Below are positions 1 through 5,667 of a stretch of DNA of 5,667 bases, one piece after another. The notes below the pieces were generated by a model, which saw only the letters and a program-made list of their open reading frames with translations, was not told the DNA's origin and searched no databases. The stretch comes from an uncultured Coriobacteriaceae bacterium. GTDB taxonomy: Bacteria > Actinomycetota > Coriobacteriia > Coriobacteriales > Eggerthellaceae. Both the position numbers and the translations under genes were made by a program. Each line of letters begins with the position of its first letter. Position 1 is the stretch's first letter. The stretch is taken from the NCBI GenBank assembly GCA_946623915.1, contig CAMORQ010000145.1:1-5667 (forward strand), read 5' to 3'.

Positions 1-1
1 T

Positions 2-1066
2 TTGCAGCAGTTGGTCGAAACCCCCAGCGTCACCGGAGGGGAAACGGCTGTGGCGGCGCTGGTGAGGGAGCGACTCGCTTCTGTTGCCGAAGAAATCGAG
101 ACCGATGTCATGGGCTCGGTGCATGCTCGCGTGCATGGGTCCGCCCATGGGCTCGAAGACGCCAAGGCCGTCCCGAGCGTCATGGTGTCTGCGCACATGG
201 ACGAAATCGGGTTGATGGTCCACTACATTTCCGAGGAGGGCTTCCTGTCCGTATCCGCGGTGGGGGGCGTGGACGCGGGGCTTCTGCCTGGCTTGAGGAT
301 GGACGTGCACACGGCCGAGGGCACGCTGCGCGGCGTAGTGGGGCGCGTTCCCATCCATTTGCTCCCTGCGGACGACCGCAAGCAGGTTCAGCCTATCGAC
401 AAGCTCGTCATCGACGTGGGGCTTCCCGGCAAAACTGTTCGCAAGAAGGTTTCCATTGGGGACACGGTCACCTACGGCGTCGGGTTCGAGAAGTTCGGGC
501 GCGGCTTGGCCGTTTCGCGCGCGTTCGACGACAAGGCCGGCGTATTCGTGGCCTGCCGAGTGGCAGAAGAGCTCGCCAAGCTGAAGAGTGTGAAGGCCGA
601 CTACATCTGCGCGGCCACAGTCCAGGAAGAAATCGGCCTGCGCGGGGCGCTGACGAGCGCATACAGCGTCAATCCCGATGTGGCCATTGCGTTCGACGTG
701 ACGCATGCCACCGATTACCCTGGCGCTGATCAGCCAAAGCACGGAAAGATCGAATTGGGCGCGGGGCCGGTGATCGCGCGCGGCCCCAACATTAACCCGG
801 TCGTGTTCGAGCGGTTGGTTGCCGCCGCCAAGAAGGAAGGGCTGGACTACCAGGTAGAGGCCGAGCCGGGTGTCACGGGCACCGATGCCGCCATGTTGCA
901 GGTGCAGCGGGGAGGGCGGGCGGCAGGTCTGGTGTCCTTGCCTCTGCGCTACATGCACACGCCCACCGAAGTCGTATCGCTTGACGATGTGGACGCGTGC
1001 ATAAAGCTGCTCGTGCGCTTTGTGCGGGATTTGGACGAAGATGTTTCGTTCGTGCCGGGAATGTAG
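2..1066 (+). CDS. M42 family metallo-aminopeptidase (5' end outside window)
   Basis: This is a cytoplasmic dinuclear-metal aminopeptidase of family M42 (glutamyl aminopeptidase/endoglucanase-like, related to FrvX, YpdE and TET), which trims N-terminal residues from peptides. Visible motifs, numbered from the TTG at base 2: AHMDEIG with metal ligands H65 and D67; AFDDKAG with the likely bridging D176; VQEEIG with the catalytic base E209 and ligand E210; AFDVTHATDYPG with D232; and YMHTPTEVV with H319. All expected metal ligands are present, so it should be active. The 354 visible codons are close to the usual family length of about 340-360. The first residues (LQQLVETPSVTG) match the start of the family domain, but families usually have a few more residues before it. 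The true start is therefore probably just upstream of the window, and the TTG is likely internal. It is the first gene of a run with smpB. Peptide specificity cannot be read from sequence. Confidence 0.9.
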   Translation: MQQLVETPSVTGGETAVAALVRERLASVAEEIETDVMGSVHARVHGSAHGLEDAKAVPSVMVSAHMDEIGLMVHYISEEGFLSVSAVGGVDAGLLPGLRMDVHTAEGTLRGVVGRVPIHLLPADDRKQVQPIDKLVIDVGLPGKTVRKKVSIGDTVTYGVGFEKFGRGLAVSRAFDDKAGVFVACRVAEELAKLKSVKADYICAATVQEEIGLRGALTSAYSVNPDVAIAFDVTHATDYPGADQPKHGKIELGAGPVIARGPNINPVVFERLVAAAKKEGLDYQVEAEPGVTGTDAAMLQVQRGGRAAGLVSLPLRYMHTPTEVVSLDDVDACIKLLVRFVRDLDEDVSFVPGM

Positions 1067-1077
1067 GGTGTGCACCC

Positions 1078-1548
1078 ATGCCTACCCGGGAAGAAAAGAA
1101 CATCGCGAAGAATCGCCGCGCATTCCATGACTACGAAGTGCTGCGCACGTTCGAGGCGGGCATCGTGCTCACCGGAACGGAAGTGTGCAGCCTCCGCGAA
1201 AACAACTGCCAGCTCACCGACTGTTTTGCTGTGGTTCGCAAAGGCGAGGTGTGGCTTATGAACCTGCACATCGCTCCGTACAGCCACGGCAACATCGCCA
1301 ATCCCGACCCAGACCGCAGCCGCAAGCTGCTGTTGCATAGGAAAGAAATCCGCATGCTCGAATCGCAAGTGCGCGAAAAAGGCATGGCGCTCGTGCCTTT
1401 GCGCATGTATTTTGCGCAAAACAACCTGGTCAAGGTCGAGCTTGCTGTTTGCCGCGGAAAAAAGCTCTACGACAAACGCGCCGATATGGCTAAGAAGGAA
1501 AGCCAGCGAGAAGTGGAGCGCGCTTTGAAGGATGCGCGCAGGTTTTAG
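1078..1548 (+). CDS. smpB: SsrA (tmRNA)-binding protein SmpB
   Basis: SmpB binds tmRNA and brings it to ribosomes stalled on mRNA lacking a stop codon, starting trans-translation and tagging of the incomplete protein. The 156-residue product has the family's usual length and signatures: an N-terminal KNRRAFHDYE segment (11-20), VLTGTEVCSLR (30-40), IAPYSHGN (65-72), DPDRSRKLLLHRKEI (77-91), ALVPLRMYF (104-112) and the KKLYDKR motif (128-134). A basic helical tail (135-156) follows, which in known structures enters the empty mRNA channel. The ATG at 1078 is chosen because the conserved N-terminus begins here and AGGGTG (1065-1070) lies seven bases upstream. An in-frame ATG at 997 would overlap the peptidase gene by 70 bases and add residues foreign to the family. 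It starts 11 bases after the peptidase. The tmRNA gene ssrA, often near smpB, is not found in this window. Confidence 0.97.
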   Translation: MPTREEKNIAKNRRAFHDYEVLRTFEAGIVLTGTEVCSLRENNCQLTDCFAVVRKGEVWLMNLHIAPYSHGNIANPDPDRSRKLLLHRKEIRMLESQVREKGMALVPLRMYFAQNNLVKVELAVCRGKKLYDKRADMAKKESQREVERALKDARRF

Positions 1549-1551
1549 GAG
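1547..1551 (+). promoter_or_regulatory. Shine-Dalgarno AGGAG overlapping smpB stop codon
   Basis: AGGAG begins within the TAG stop codon of smpB and lies five bases before the ATG at 1557. It fixes the start of the acidic protein gene and suggests that ribosomes ending on smpB can reinitiate on the next gene. Confidence 0.75.
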
Positions 1552-1556
1552 CATCT

Positions 1557-2174
1557 ATGCCAGAACAGGATACGACCAATCATTCCGCTGAGCGAACGGA
1601 AGAATCCGGTGCCGACGTGGCAGAGGACGCGTCTGCGGCGGTAGAGCCCGAACTCTGCGACGAAGACGAACGCGTCGAAGAAGGGGAGGGCTTCGAAGGC
1701 TCTTATGACGAGCCTGACGAGGAGGCGGACGACGGCGCCGGTGACGATGGCGAGGATCCCGACGACGAATCCGATGACGTTGAAGAAGAGGCGGACAACG
1801 ACGCGGAATCCGATGACGAGTATGGCGACGATCCTGAAGACGAGGCCGACGGCGACGTTGAGTACCTAGATGTGTACGAGGACGAGAACGGCAACGAATT
1901 CATCATCGTCGATGGTCAGCGCGTGCCGTTCGACCCCGATGCGTACGAAGTCGTGGAGGTAGAGATAGACCCCGACGACGAGTCGTTTAACCCCTTTGCG
2001 TACGAAAGCGTTCAGGCAGCTACCGATGTGGCAAACGACCTTGCTCGGGCAGGTGGATCGATAGCGCGCGAAGGCGCTGCTCTCGCCAACGACGCCGCCG
2101 TTATAGCCGGCGAGCTGAAGGAAGCGATGGACGACATCAACAACCTTCTCAATCCGAAGAACTGGATCAAGTAA
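1557..2174 (+). CDS. Hypothetical, extremely acidic protein downstream of smpB
   Basis: I do not recognise a family. The 205-residue product has about 75 Asp/Glu against only 8 Lys/Arg, a net charge near -67. Residues 1-30 are polar. Residues 31-110 are almost entirely D/E with G, A, S and P, contain no Lys/Arg after R39, and are probably disordered. They include degenerate internal repeats (an EAD core at 56-58, 78-80 and 96-98, and ESDD at 71-74 and 84-87). Residues 103-150 look folded, with alternating hydrophobics (EFIIVDGQRVPFDP, YEVVEVEIDP). Residues 150-197 form a likely Ala-rich amphipathic helix ending in a short NPKNWIK tail. There is no signal peptide or membrane segment, so it is probably cytoplasmic. 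The good Shine-Dalgarno, the 8-base gap after smpB and the structured C-terminal half argue that this is a real gene rather than a compositional artefact. Nucleic-acid mimicry or binding to a basic (for example ribosomal) partner is possible but speculative. Confidence 0.8.
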   Translation: MPEQDTTNHSAERTEESGADVAEDASAAVEPELCDEDERVEEGEGFEGSYDEPDEEADDGAGDDGEDPDDESDDVEEEADNDAESDDEYGDDPEDEADGDVEYLDVYEDENGNEFIIVDGQRVPFDPDAYEVVEVEIDPDDESFNPFAYESVQAATDVANDLARAGGSIAREGAALANDAAVIAGELKEAMDDINNLLNPKNWIK

Positions 2175-2205
2175 GGCCCGCGCGCGAACCAGACGTGATT
2201 GGCGG

Positions 2206-2306
2206 CGTGAACTGAGGAATTTCACGCGAAGGACGCACGGACGGACGTGAACGGGGACGGGAGAATCCCACGCAAGTGTGAGATTCCTCCAATGTCCTCG
2301 TTCACG
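2206..2306. repeat. Imperfect inverted repeat built from three related units
   Basis: An outer arm CGTGAAC (2206-2212) pairs with GTTCACG (2300-2306). Inside it, GAGGAATTTCAC (2214-2225) pairs with GTGAGATTCCTC (2278-2289), with one G-U pair in RNA. A competing 14-base stem joins 2245-2258 to 2294-2307, and a local hairpin can form between 2263-2271 and 2278-2286. The sequence reads as three copies of one motif, CGTGAAC followed by GAG(G)AATyyCACrC: at 2206-2227 and 2246-2273 in direct orientation, and at 2276-2306 inverted. It lies 31 bases after the acidic protein gene, in non-coding DNA. It may be a dispersed palindromic (REP/MITE-like) element, or a structured 3' end of the upstream transcript. 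It lacks the U-tract of a standard terminator. Confidence 0.65.
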
Positions 2307-2339
2307 TGCCTGTTCGCATCCACGTTGGTTTCTGCGCAC

Positions 2340-2365
2340 AAAAAAGAACCCCCGTAGGGGCTCTT
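2340..2365 (-). terminator. Intrinsic terminator of rpmB
   Basis: Read on the minus strand, AAGAGCCCC pairs with GGGGTTCTT around a UACG loop closed by C-G, which is a stable UNCG-type tetraloop. A run of T residues (plus-strand A2340-A2345) follows immediately. It lies 25 bases past the rpmB stop codon. On the plus strand the hairpin is followed only by CTCTTGG, so it is unlikely to stop plus-strand transcripts efficiently. Confidence 0.9.
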
Positions 2366-2389
2366 GGCACGGTTGAAGACGTTATCGGG

Positions 2390-2578
2390 TTATGCGCGCT
2401 CCACCTTACCGGCCTTCAGGCACTTCGTGCAGACGTTCGCCTGGCGAACATGACCGTTCTGGCGGATGGTCATCTTCTGCACGTTCGGCCTGAACGTGCG
2501 GTTGGACACGCGGTGGCTGTGGCTAATCGAGCGCCCTGCGCTCGGGGCCTTGCCGCAGATTTCACATACCTTGGACAT
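2390..2578 (-). CDS. rpmB: 50S ribosomal protein L28 (zinc-binding form)
   Basis: L28 is a small structural protein of the large ribosomal subunit. The 62-residue product has the family signatures: MSKVCEICGK at the N-terminus, SHSHRVSNRTFRPN (19-32), and a C-terminal CTKCLKAGKV. Four cysteines (C5, C8, C50, C53) in two CxxC pairs mark the zinc-ribbon (C+) variant; many bacteria carry a cysteine-free (C-) paralogue instead or in addition. The ATG at 2578 is preferred because GGAG lies eight bases upstream, while upstream in-frame starts (2584, 2587) sit too close to it or overlap it and add a non-conserved MMT. The gene is monocistronic, with its own promoter and terminator, and is divergent from the asp23-fakA-recG operon. 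Confidence 0.97.
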   Translation of the reverse strand: MSKVCEICGKAPSAGRSISHSHRVSNRTFRPNVQKMTIRQNGHVRQANVCTKCLKAGKVERA

Positions 2579-2648
2579 CGTCATCACTCCAGTTCGCTAT
2601 TCGTACGCCCGATTCTTTCGGACGCTTTGGGTGTTCACAAGCCTACGT

Positions 2649-2677
2649 ACTATACCATACCAACGCTGCTTGTCCAA
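2649..2677 (-). promoter_or_regulatory. Sigma-70-type promoter of rpmB
   Basis: On the minus strand, TTGGAC (plus 2672-2677) is separated by exactly 17 bases from TATAGT (plus 2649-2654). This is close to the housekeeping consensus TTGACA-17-TATAAT. Transcription would begin near 2642, giving a leader of about 64 bases before the rpmB ATG. A small hairpin (CGTCCG with CGGGCG, one G-U pair) can form in that leader. Confidence 0.8.
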
Positions 2678-2869
2678 TGCGCTCCATATTTCCTGCGCGT
2701 AGGGCATCAGTATTCCGCACTGCCTCCCGCATTTCGCCTCCTGCGTTGCTTTCCGCTATCGTTTTCATCTTGCTGCAGCGCCCCAAGCCGTCTTCGAGAG
2801 CGCCTCTGCAGGTTGTGGAAATGAGCTTACGTGTTCCGGGCGCCACAATCAGGACCAAATTGCATGCGT

Positions 2870-2875
2870 TATACT
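2870..2875 (+). promoter_or_regulatory. Candidate -10 box for the asp23-fakA-recG operon
   Basis: TATACT matches the -10 consensus at five of six positions and would place the transcript start near 2882, about 37 bases before the asp23-like ATG. No good -35 hexamer lies at the usual 16-18 bases upstream, and the TG of an extended -10 is displaced by two bases. The promoter is therefore either activator-assisted or uses a different sigma factor, or the box is fortuitous. Confidence 0.5.
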
Positions 2876-2902
2876 GTTTCGCTGGATTAAGAACGCGCCT
2901 TC

Positions 2903-2909
2903 AAGGAGG
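2903..2909 (+). promoter_or_regulatory. Strong Shine-Dalgarno AAGGAGG of the asp23-like gene
   Basis: AAGGAGG lies nine bases before the ATG at 2919 and is nearly perfectly complementary to the 16S rRNA 3' end. It fixes the start of the asp23-like gene and predicts strong translation. Confidence 0.85.
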
Positions 2910-2918
2910 ACATATAAC

Positions 2919-3263
2919 ATGCAACGCATTCCCGGCGATCTTCATGTGGCAAACGACGTGCTGGCCGATCTGGTGGGCAACGCCGCCATGCAATGCTACG
3001 GTGTTGTGGGCATGGTTGCCGCCGACATGGCCGACAACGTGATCACGTTGCTGCCCGGCAATCATCTACGGCGCGGTGTGGTGGTCACGACCGAACCGGA
3101 TGGCGTCCACGTCGACCTGTACGTGGTCATCGAGTACGGAACCAACATCACCGTTGTCTCAAAGAACCTCGTCGATGCCGTATCGTTTGCCCTCACGCAA
3201 TATGCGCAGGTGCCCCTGTCCGGGGTCGATGTGCACGTTCAGGACATCAGGGTGCGTAAGTAG
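2919..3263 (+). CDS. Asp23/Gls24 family protein (YloU-like)
   Basis: This 114-residue protein belongs to the Asp23/Gls24 (DUF322) family, named after staphylococcal alkaline shock protein 23. Family features include the N-terminal helix IPGDLHVANDVLADLVGN (4-21), the CYGVVGM turn (26-32), LLPGNHLRRGV (44-54), and the hallmark strand-helix VDLYVVIEYGTNITVV (65-80). A C-terminal VDVHVQDIRV strand (103-112) follows. There is no signal peptide or membrane segment. It is a short member made of the conserved domain only, like Bacillus YloU, which also precedes the FakA homologue YloV. The molecular role of these short members is not established; a link to envelope stress or lipid metabolism is inferred from the family and the neighbour. 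It is the first gene of the rightward operon, 38 bases before fakA. Confidence 0.9.
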   Translation: MQRIPGDLHVANDVLADLVGNAAMQCYGVVGMVAADMADNVITLLPGNHLRRGVVVTTEPDGVHVDLYVVIEYGTNITVVSKNLVDAVSFALTQYAQVPLSGVDVHVQDIRVRK

Positions 3264-3301
3264 CGAACGTGGTAAGCCGCGCCTTCTAGGAGAAATAACA
3301 C

Positions 3302-4939
3302 ATGGCTGAAACCTTTACTGCAAATGACATTATCAATGCGATTGCGGCTGCTTCCCGCGTGCTCGACGAGCGCAAGGAAGAAGTGAACCGTTTGAACGTG
3401 TTCCCGGTTCCCGACGGGGATACGGGCACCAACATGAGCTTGACCATCCAGTCCGTGGTGGACAACCTGGCCGCGTTGCCCATCGGGGCAACGGTCGACG
3501 ACATACGCTCGGCGATCACGACGGGCGCCCTTATGGGCGCGCGCGGAAATTCCGGCGTCATCACCAGCCAGATTCTGAGGGGTCTGTGCGAGGGCATGGC
3601 CGACGTGGAAGCGTTCGACGTCGCTTCGGTGGACAAGGCCCTTGCAACCGCGCAGGCCACGGCGTTCCAAGCGGTCCGCAAGCCGGTCGAAGGCACCATC
3701 CTCACGGTGCTCAAAGACGCCGCCGCTGCCGCCAAGCACGCACGTAAAAAGAAGATGGACATCGAAGAGGCCTTGGTTTACATCGTGGGCGAAGCCTACG
3801 CCAGCGTTCAGCGCACGCCCGACCTGCTGCCCGTGCTCGCCGAAAACGGCGTGGTGGATGCGGGCGGGTTCGGCCTCGCCATCCTTCTCGACGCGTTCTC
3901 CACGGCGCTCATCGGCCGCGAAGCGCCGCTTGGCGACGAGCTCGCTGCGTCGCGCACCGCAGCTCCCAAGGTGGAAATCGAGCACATCAACGACTGGGAG
4001 GGAAGTGCGTACAGGTACTGCAACGAATTCCTCGTCGACTCGGATACGCTCGACACCGAAGAGGCCCTGGCGTTTCTGGCAACCATGGGCGATTGCGAAC
4101 TGTGCGTTGGCGCAGTCCCCAAATTCAAGGTTCACGTGCATTCCAATACGCCCGACAAGGTGCTCGCGTACTTCCTCGAGCGTGGTCAGATTTCCGAGGT
4201 GTTCATCCACAACATGCAGCTGCAAAGCGAAGAGCGCAGCGCGAAAATCGCTGCCGAAGCCGCCGAGGAAAAGCCCGCTAAGCCGCTTGGCTTCGTCGCG
4301 GTCGCGGCAGGCGAAGGCATGCGCGCCATCCTCGAGAGCCTTGGCGTCGACGTCGTCGTTTCCGGCGGACAGACCATGAACCCCTCCACGCGCGATCTGC
4401 TGGCTGCCGTAGACGAAACGGGCGCCGAAAAAGTCATTCTGCTTCCGAACAACTCGAACATCATCATGACGGCCAATTCCTGCGCCGAAGTTTCCACCAT
4501 TCCGTGCGCTGTGGTTCCCACGAAAAGCGTTCCGCAGTCGTTCGCGGCCATGTTCGCGGTCGACTTCGACTCGTCCATGGAAGACAACGTGGAAGCCATG
4601 ATCGAAGCCGCGTCGGAAGTGAAGACAGGCGAAGTGACGCAGGCCATCCGCGACAGCCACGATGCACATGGCAATCCCATTGCCAACGGCGACACCATCG
4701 GCATCTTCGACGGATCCATCGAAGCGGTGGGCAAGAGCACCGAAGAGGTCACGCTGTCCCTGCTCGAATCCATGGATGCCGAAGATGCGGACACTTTGAC
4801 CATCCTCGCCGGCGAAGGTTATTCAGACGACAGCTTCGACGCGCTGGTCGCTTCCATCGAAGAACGGTTCGACGATCTTGAAATAGACGCGCATCGCGGA
4901 GAGCAGCCCCTCTATCCAATCGTTCTTTCAGTCGAATAA
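3302..4939 (+). CDS. fakA: Fatty acid kinase ATP-binding subunit FakA (DAK2/DegV-domain, YloV-like)
   Basis: FakA phosphorylates fatty acids held by a FakB (DegV-family) carrier, giving acyl-phosphate for PlsX/PlsY-dependent phospholipid synthesis. The 545 residues match the usual length of about 550. An N-terminal DhaL/DAK2 kinase domain (about 1-205) carries NVFPVPDGDTGTNMSLT (32-48), with Mg-ATP-binding D38 and D40, then GARGNSGVITSQILRG (79-94), PVEGTILTVLKDA (128-140) and NGVVDAGGFGLAILLDAF (182-199). The middle domain (about 225-315) keeps C240 in YCNEF and H278/H280 in KVHVHSNTP, the expected zinc site. A DegV-like C-terminal domain (about 328-545) contains PNNSNIIMTA and GEGYSDD. The ATG at 3302 follows AGGAG (3288-3292) at nine bases. 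It lies 38 bases after the asp23-like gene and overlaps recG by one base. No fakB is present in the window. Older annotations call such proteins dihydroxyacetone kinase, but the three-domain layout favours FakA. Confidence 0.93.
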   Translation: MAETFTANDIINAIAAASRVLDERKEEVNRLNVFPVPDGDTGTNMSLTIQSVVDNLAALPIGATVDDIRSAITTGALMGARGNSGVITSQILRGLCEGMADVEAFDVASVDKALATAQATAFQAVRKPVEGTILTVLKDAAAAAKHARKKKMDIEEALVYIVGEAYASVQRTPDLLPVLAENGVVDAGGFGLAILLDAFSTALIGREAPLGDELAASRTAAPKVEIEHINDWEGSAYRYCNEFLVDSDTLDTEEALAFLATMGDCELCVGAVPKFKVHVHSNTPDKVLAYFLERGQISEVFIHNMQLQSEERSAKIAAEAAEEKPAKPLGFVAVAAGEGMRAILESLGVDVVVSGGQTMNPSTRDLLAAVDETGAEKVILLPNNSNIIMTANSCAEVSTIPCAVVPTKSVPQSFAAMFAVDFDSSMEDNVEAMIEAASEVKTGEVTQAIRDSHDAHGNPIANGDTIGIFDGSIEAVGKSTEEVTLSLLESMDAEDADTLTILAGEGYSDDSFDALVASIEERFDDLEIDAHRGEQPLYPIVLSVE

Positions 4940-5667
4940 TGCCCGATCGAGTTGAGGCAACCCTTTTTTTCGACGAACGCGTAAGCAGTGTCCGGGGGGT
5001 CGCGCAAGGCCGCGCCGCCAGTTTGTCCAAGCTCGGTGTCGAAACCGTTCGCGACCTGCTGACCCATTTCCCGCGCCGCTACATCGACCTCAGTGCGGTT
5101 TCGACCATATCGAAGGCGCGCATAGGGGGCTCCTACACCATCGCAGGCACCATACACGCGGTGACTGCGAAACGCCCGAAGAAAGTGCCGCTTGTCGAAA
5201 TAACGCTCGTCGACGGCACGGGTACGCTTCAGTGCACCTGTTTTCGCCAGATGTGGCTTGCCGACAAATACTCCAGCGGTCAGGCCGTCGCCGTTTCGGG
5301 GAAGATTGAGTTCTTCGGCGGGTTCAAATGCATGACCAACCCGATCATCGAGCCGATAGAAGCCGACAAGGAAGCCGAAGGGCGCATCATCCCGGTCCAT
5401 CCTGCGTCGGCAGCCATTCCCGCTGCCCAAGTGCGGCGTCTTGTCGCACAGGCGCTTGACAGATGCAGGGGACTCGAGGACCCGTTGCCGTTGGCGTTGC
5501 GCACGCGCTACCGCCTGTACAGCAGGTCCGTCGCGCTGCATGCGATTCATTTTCCCCGCCACATCGACGAGGTCGCACAGGCGCGCCGTAGACTGGTTTT
5601 CGAAGAGCTGTTACTGCTCGAATTGCATTTGATGCTGCGCGCCCAGGCTGCGAGCAGCGGTCAATCC
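4939..5667 (+). CDS. recG: ATP-dependent DNA helicase RecG (N-terminal part, cut by window end)
   Basis: RecG is a superfamily 2 double-stranded DNA translocase that reverses stalled replication forks and processes recombination intermediates. Only the first 243 of roughly 700 codons are visible, covering the N-terminal helical segment and the OB-fold wedge domain. Family signatures are SVRGVAQGRAASLSKLGVET (17-36), LLTHFPRRYIDLS (40-52), the wedge strands ending in VAVSGKIEFFGGFKCMTNP, and ARRRLVFEELLLLELHLMLR near the cut, which precedes the Walker A helicase motif. The helicase motifs themselves lie beyond the window. The ATG at 4939 shares its first base with the fakA stop codon (TAATG). 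No clear Shine-Dalgarno precedes it, so translation is probably coupled to fakA. The reading frame is open to the window end. Confidence 0.94.
   Translation, partial: MPDRVEATLFFDERVSSVRGVAQGRAASLSKLGVETVRDLLTHFPRRYIDLSAVSTISKARIGGSYTIAGTIHAVTAKRPKKVPLVEITLVDGTGTLQCTCFRQMWLADKYSSGQAVAVSGKIEFFGGFKCMTNPIIEPIEADKEAEGRIIPVHPASAAIPAAQVRRLVAQALDRCRGLEDPLPLALRTRYRLYSRSVALHAIHFPRHIDEVAQARRRLVFEELLLLELHLMLRAQAASSGQS

Larger units (their letters stand above)
2588..2918. other. Divergent intergenic control region between rpmB and the asp23-like gene
   Basis: These 331 bases hold no gene that I can support. The rpmB promoter lies at 2649-2677 and the 5' leader of rpmB at about 2579-2642. A possible -10 box for the rightward operon lies at 2870-2875, with a strong Shine-Dalgarno at 2903-2909. 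The central part, about 2680-2845, has no recognisable element beyond two CTGCAG palindromes (2773-2778 and 2806-2811) that could form a weak bulged hairpin. Short open frames here lack ribosome sites and family resemblance. Confidence 0.6.

Noticed and set aside
997..1077. Upstream ATG in the smpB frame that would extend SmpB by 27 residues
   Set aside because: The extension overlaps the peptidase gene, has no ribosome site and does not resemble SmpB N-termini. The ATG at 1078 fits the family start.
1703..1906. Serine-rich minus-strand open frame opposite the acidic protein
   Set aside because: It is the antisense image of the GAC/GAA-rich codons, which yields Ser-rich nonsense. It is not an independent gene.
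2231..2247. Short GGACG-type tandem repeat
   Set aside because: It is only about three imperfect five-base units within the inverted-repeat region and too short to call a separate feature.
2175..2389. Possible tmRNA gene (ssrA) next to smpB
   Set aside because: The gap is only about 215 bases, with no tRNA-like acceptor end, CCA, TpsiC-like arm or tag reading frame. The structure here is an inverted repeat plus a terminator.
2306..2824. Plus-strand open frame of 172 codons across rpmB and the intergenic region
   Set aside because: It runs antisense through rpmB and its terminator, has no ribosome site and has no recognisable protein features.
2643..2858. Small minus-strand open frame (71 codons) upstream of rpmB
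   Set aside because: It overlaps the rpmB promoter, has no clear Shine-Dalgarno and shows no conserved pattern.
3239..4669. Long open frame (476 codons) on the minus strand opposite fakA
   Set aside because: It is antisense to a well-recognised FakA gene. Its His/Arg/Val-rich composition is typical of the reverse complement of GC-rich coding DNA, and it shows no family motif.

Overview
The window is a compact, GC-rich bacterial chromosome segment (roughly 60% GC by eye) made of ordinary housekeeping genes. Six genes run on the plus strand and one (rpmB) on the minus strand. The gene order, the high GC content and the protein styles suggest an actinomycetote, most likely of the class Coriobacteriia (an Eggerthella/Slackia-like organism). 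This placement is an inference from context, not from a marker gene comparison. No phage, transposase, tRNA, rRNA or CRISPR signal was found.

Left part (1-2174, plus strand): a tightly packed operon-like run. It holds an M42-family metallo-aminopeptidase whose first few codons lie outside the window, then smpB (tmRNA-binding trans-translation factor), then an unrecognised and extremely acidic 205-residue protein. The gaps are 11 and 8 bases, and each downstream Shine-Dalgarno overlaps the stop codon of the gene before it, so translation is probably coupled.

Middle (2175-2918): a non-coding stretch with a roughly 100-base imperfect inverted repeat (2206-2306) built from three related units. 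It is followed by a convergent rpmB gene (zinc-binding form of ribosomal protein L28) with a clear intrinsic terminator and a near-consensus promoter, both on the minus strand. The 340 bases between rpmB and the next plus-strand gene are the divergent control region.

Right part (2919-5667, plus strand): asp23/yloU-like gene, then a FakA/YloV-type fatty acid kinase (DhaL-like kinase domain, middle domain, DegV-like C-terminal domain), then the N-terminal third of recG, cut by the window end. This rpmB(<-) asp23-fakA-recG(->) order matches the rpmB-yloU-yloV...recG region of Bacillus and relatives. FakA feeds phosphorylated exogenous fatty acids into phospholipid synthesis. RecG remodels stalled forks. 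SmpB and L28 belong to translation.

The least ordinary items are the acidic protein downstream of smpB and the inverted-repeat element after it. I see no convincing new multi-gene system here.
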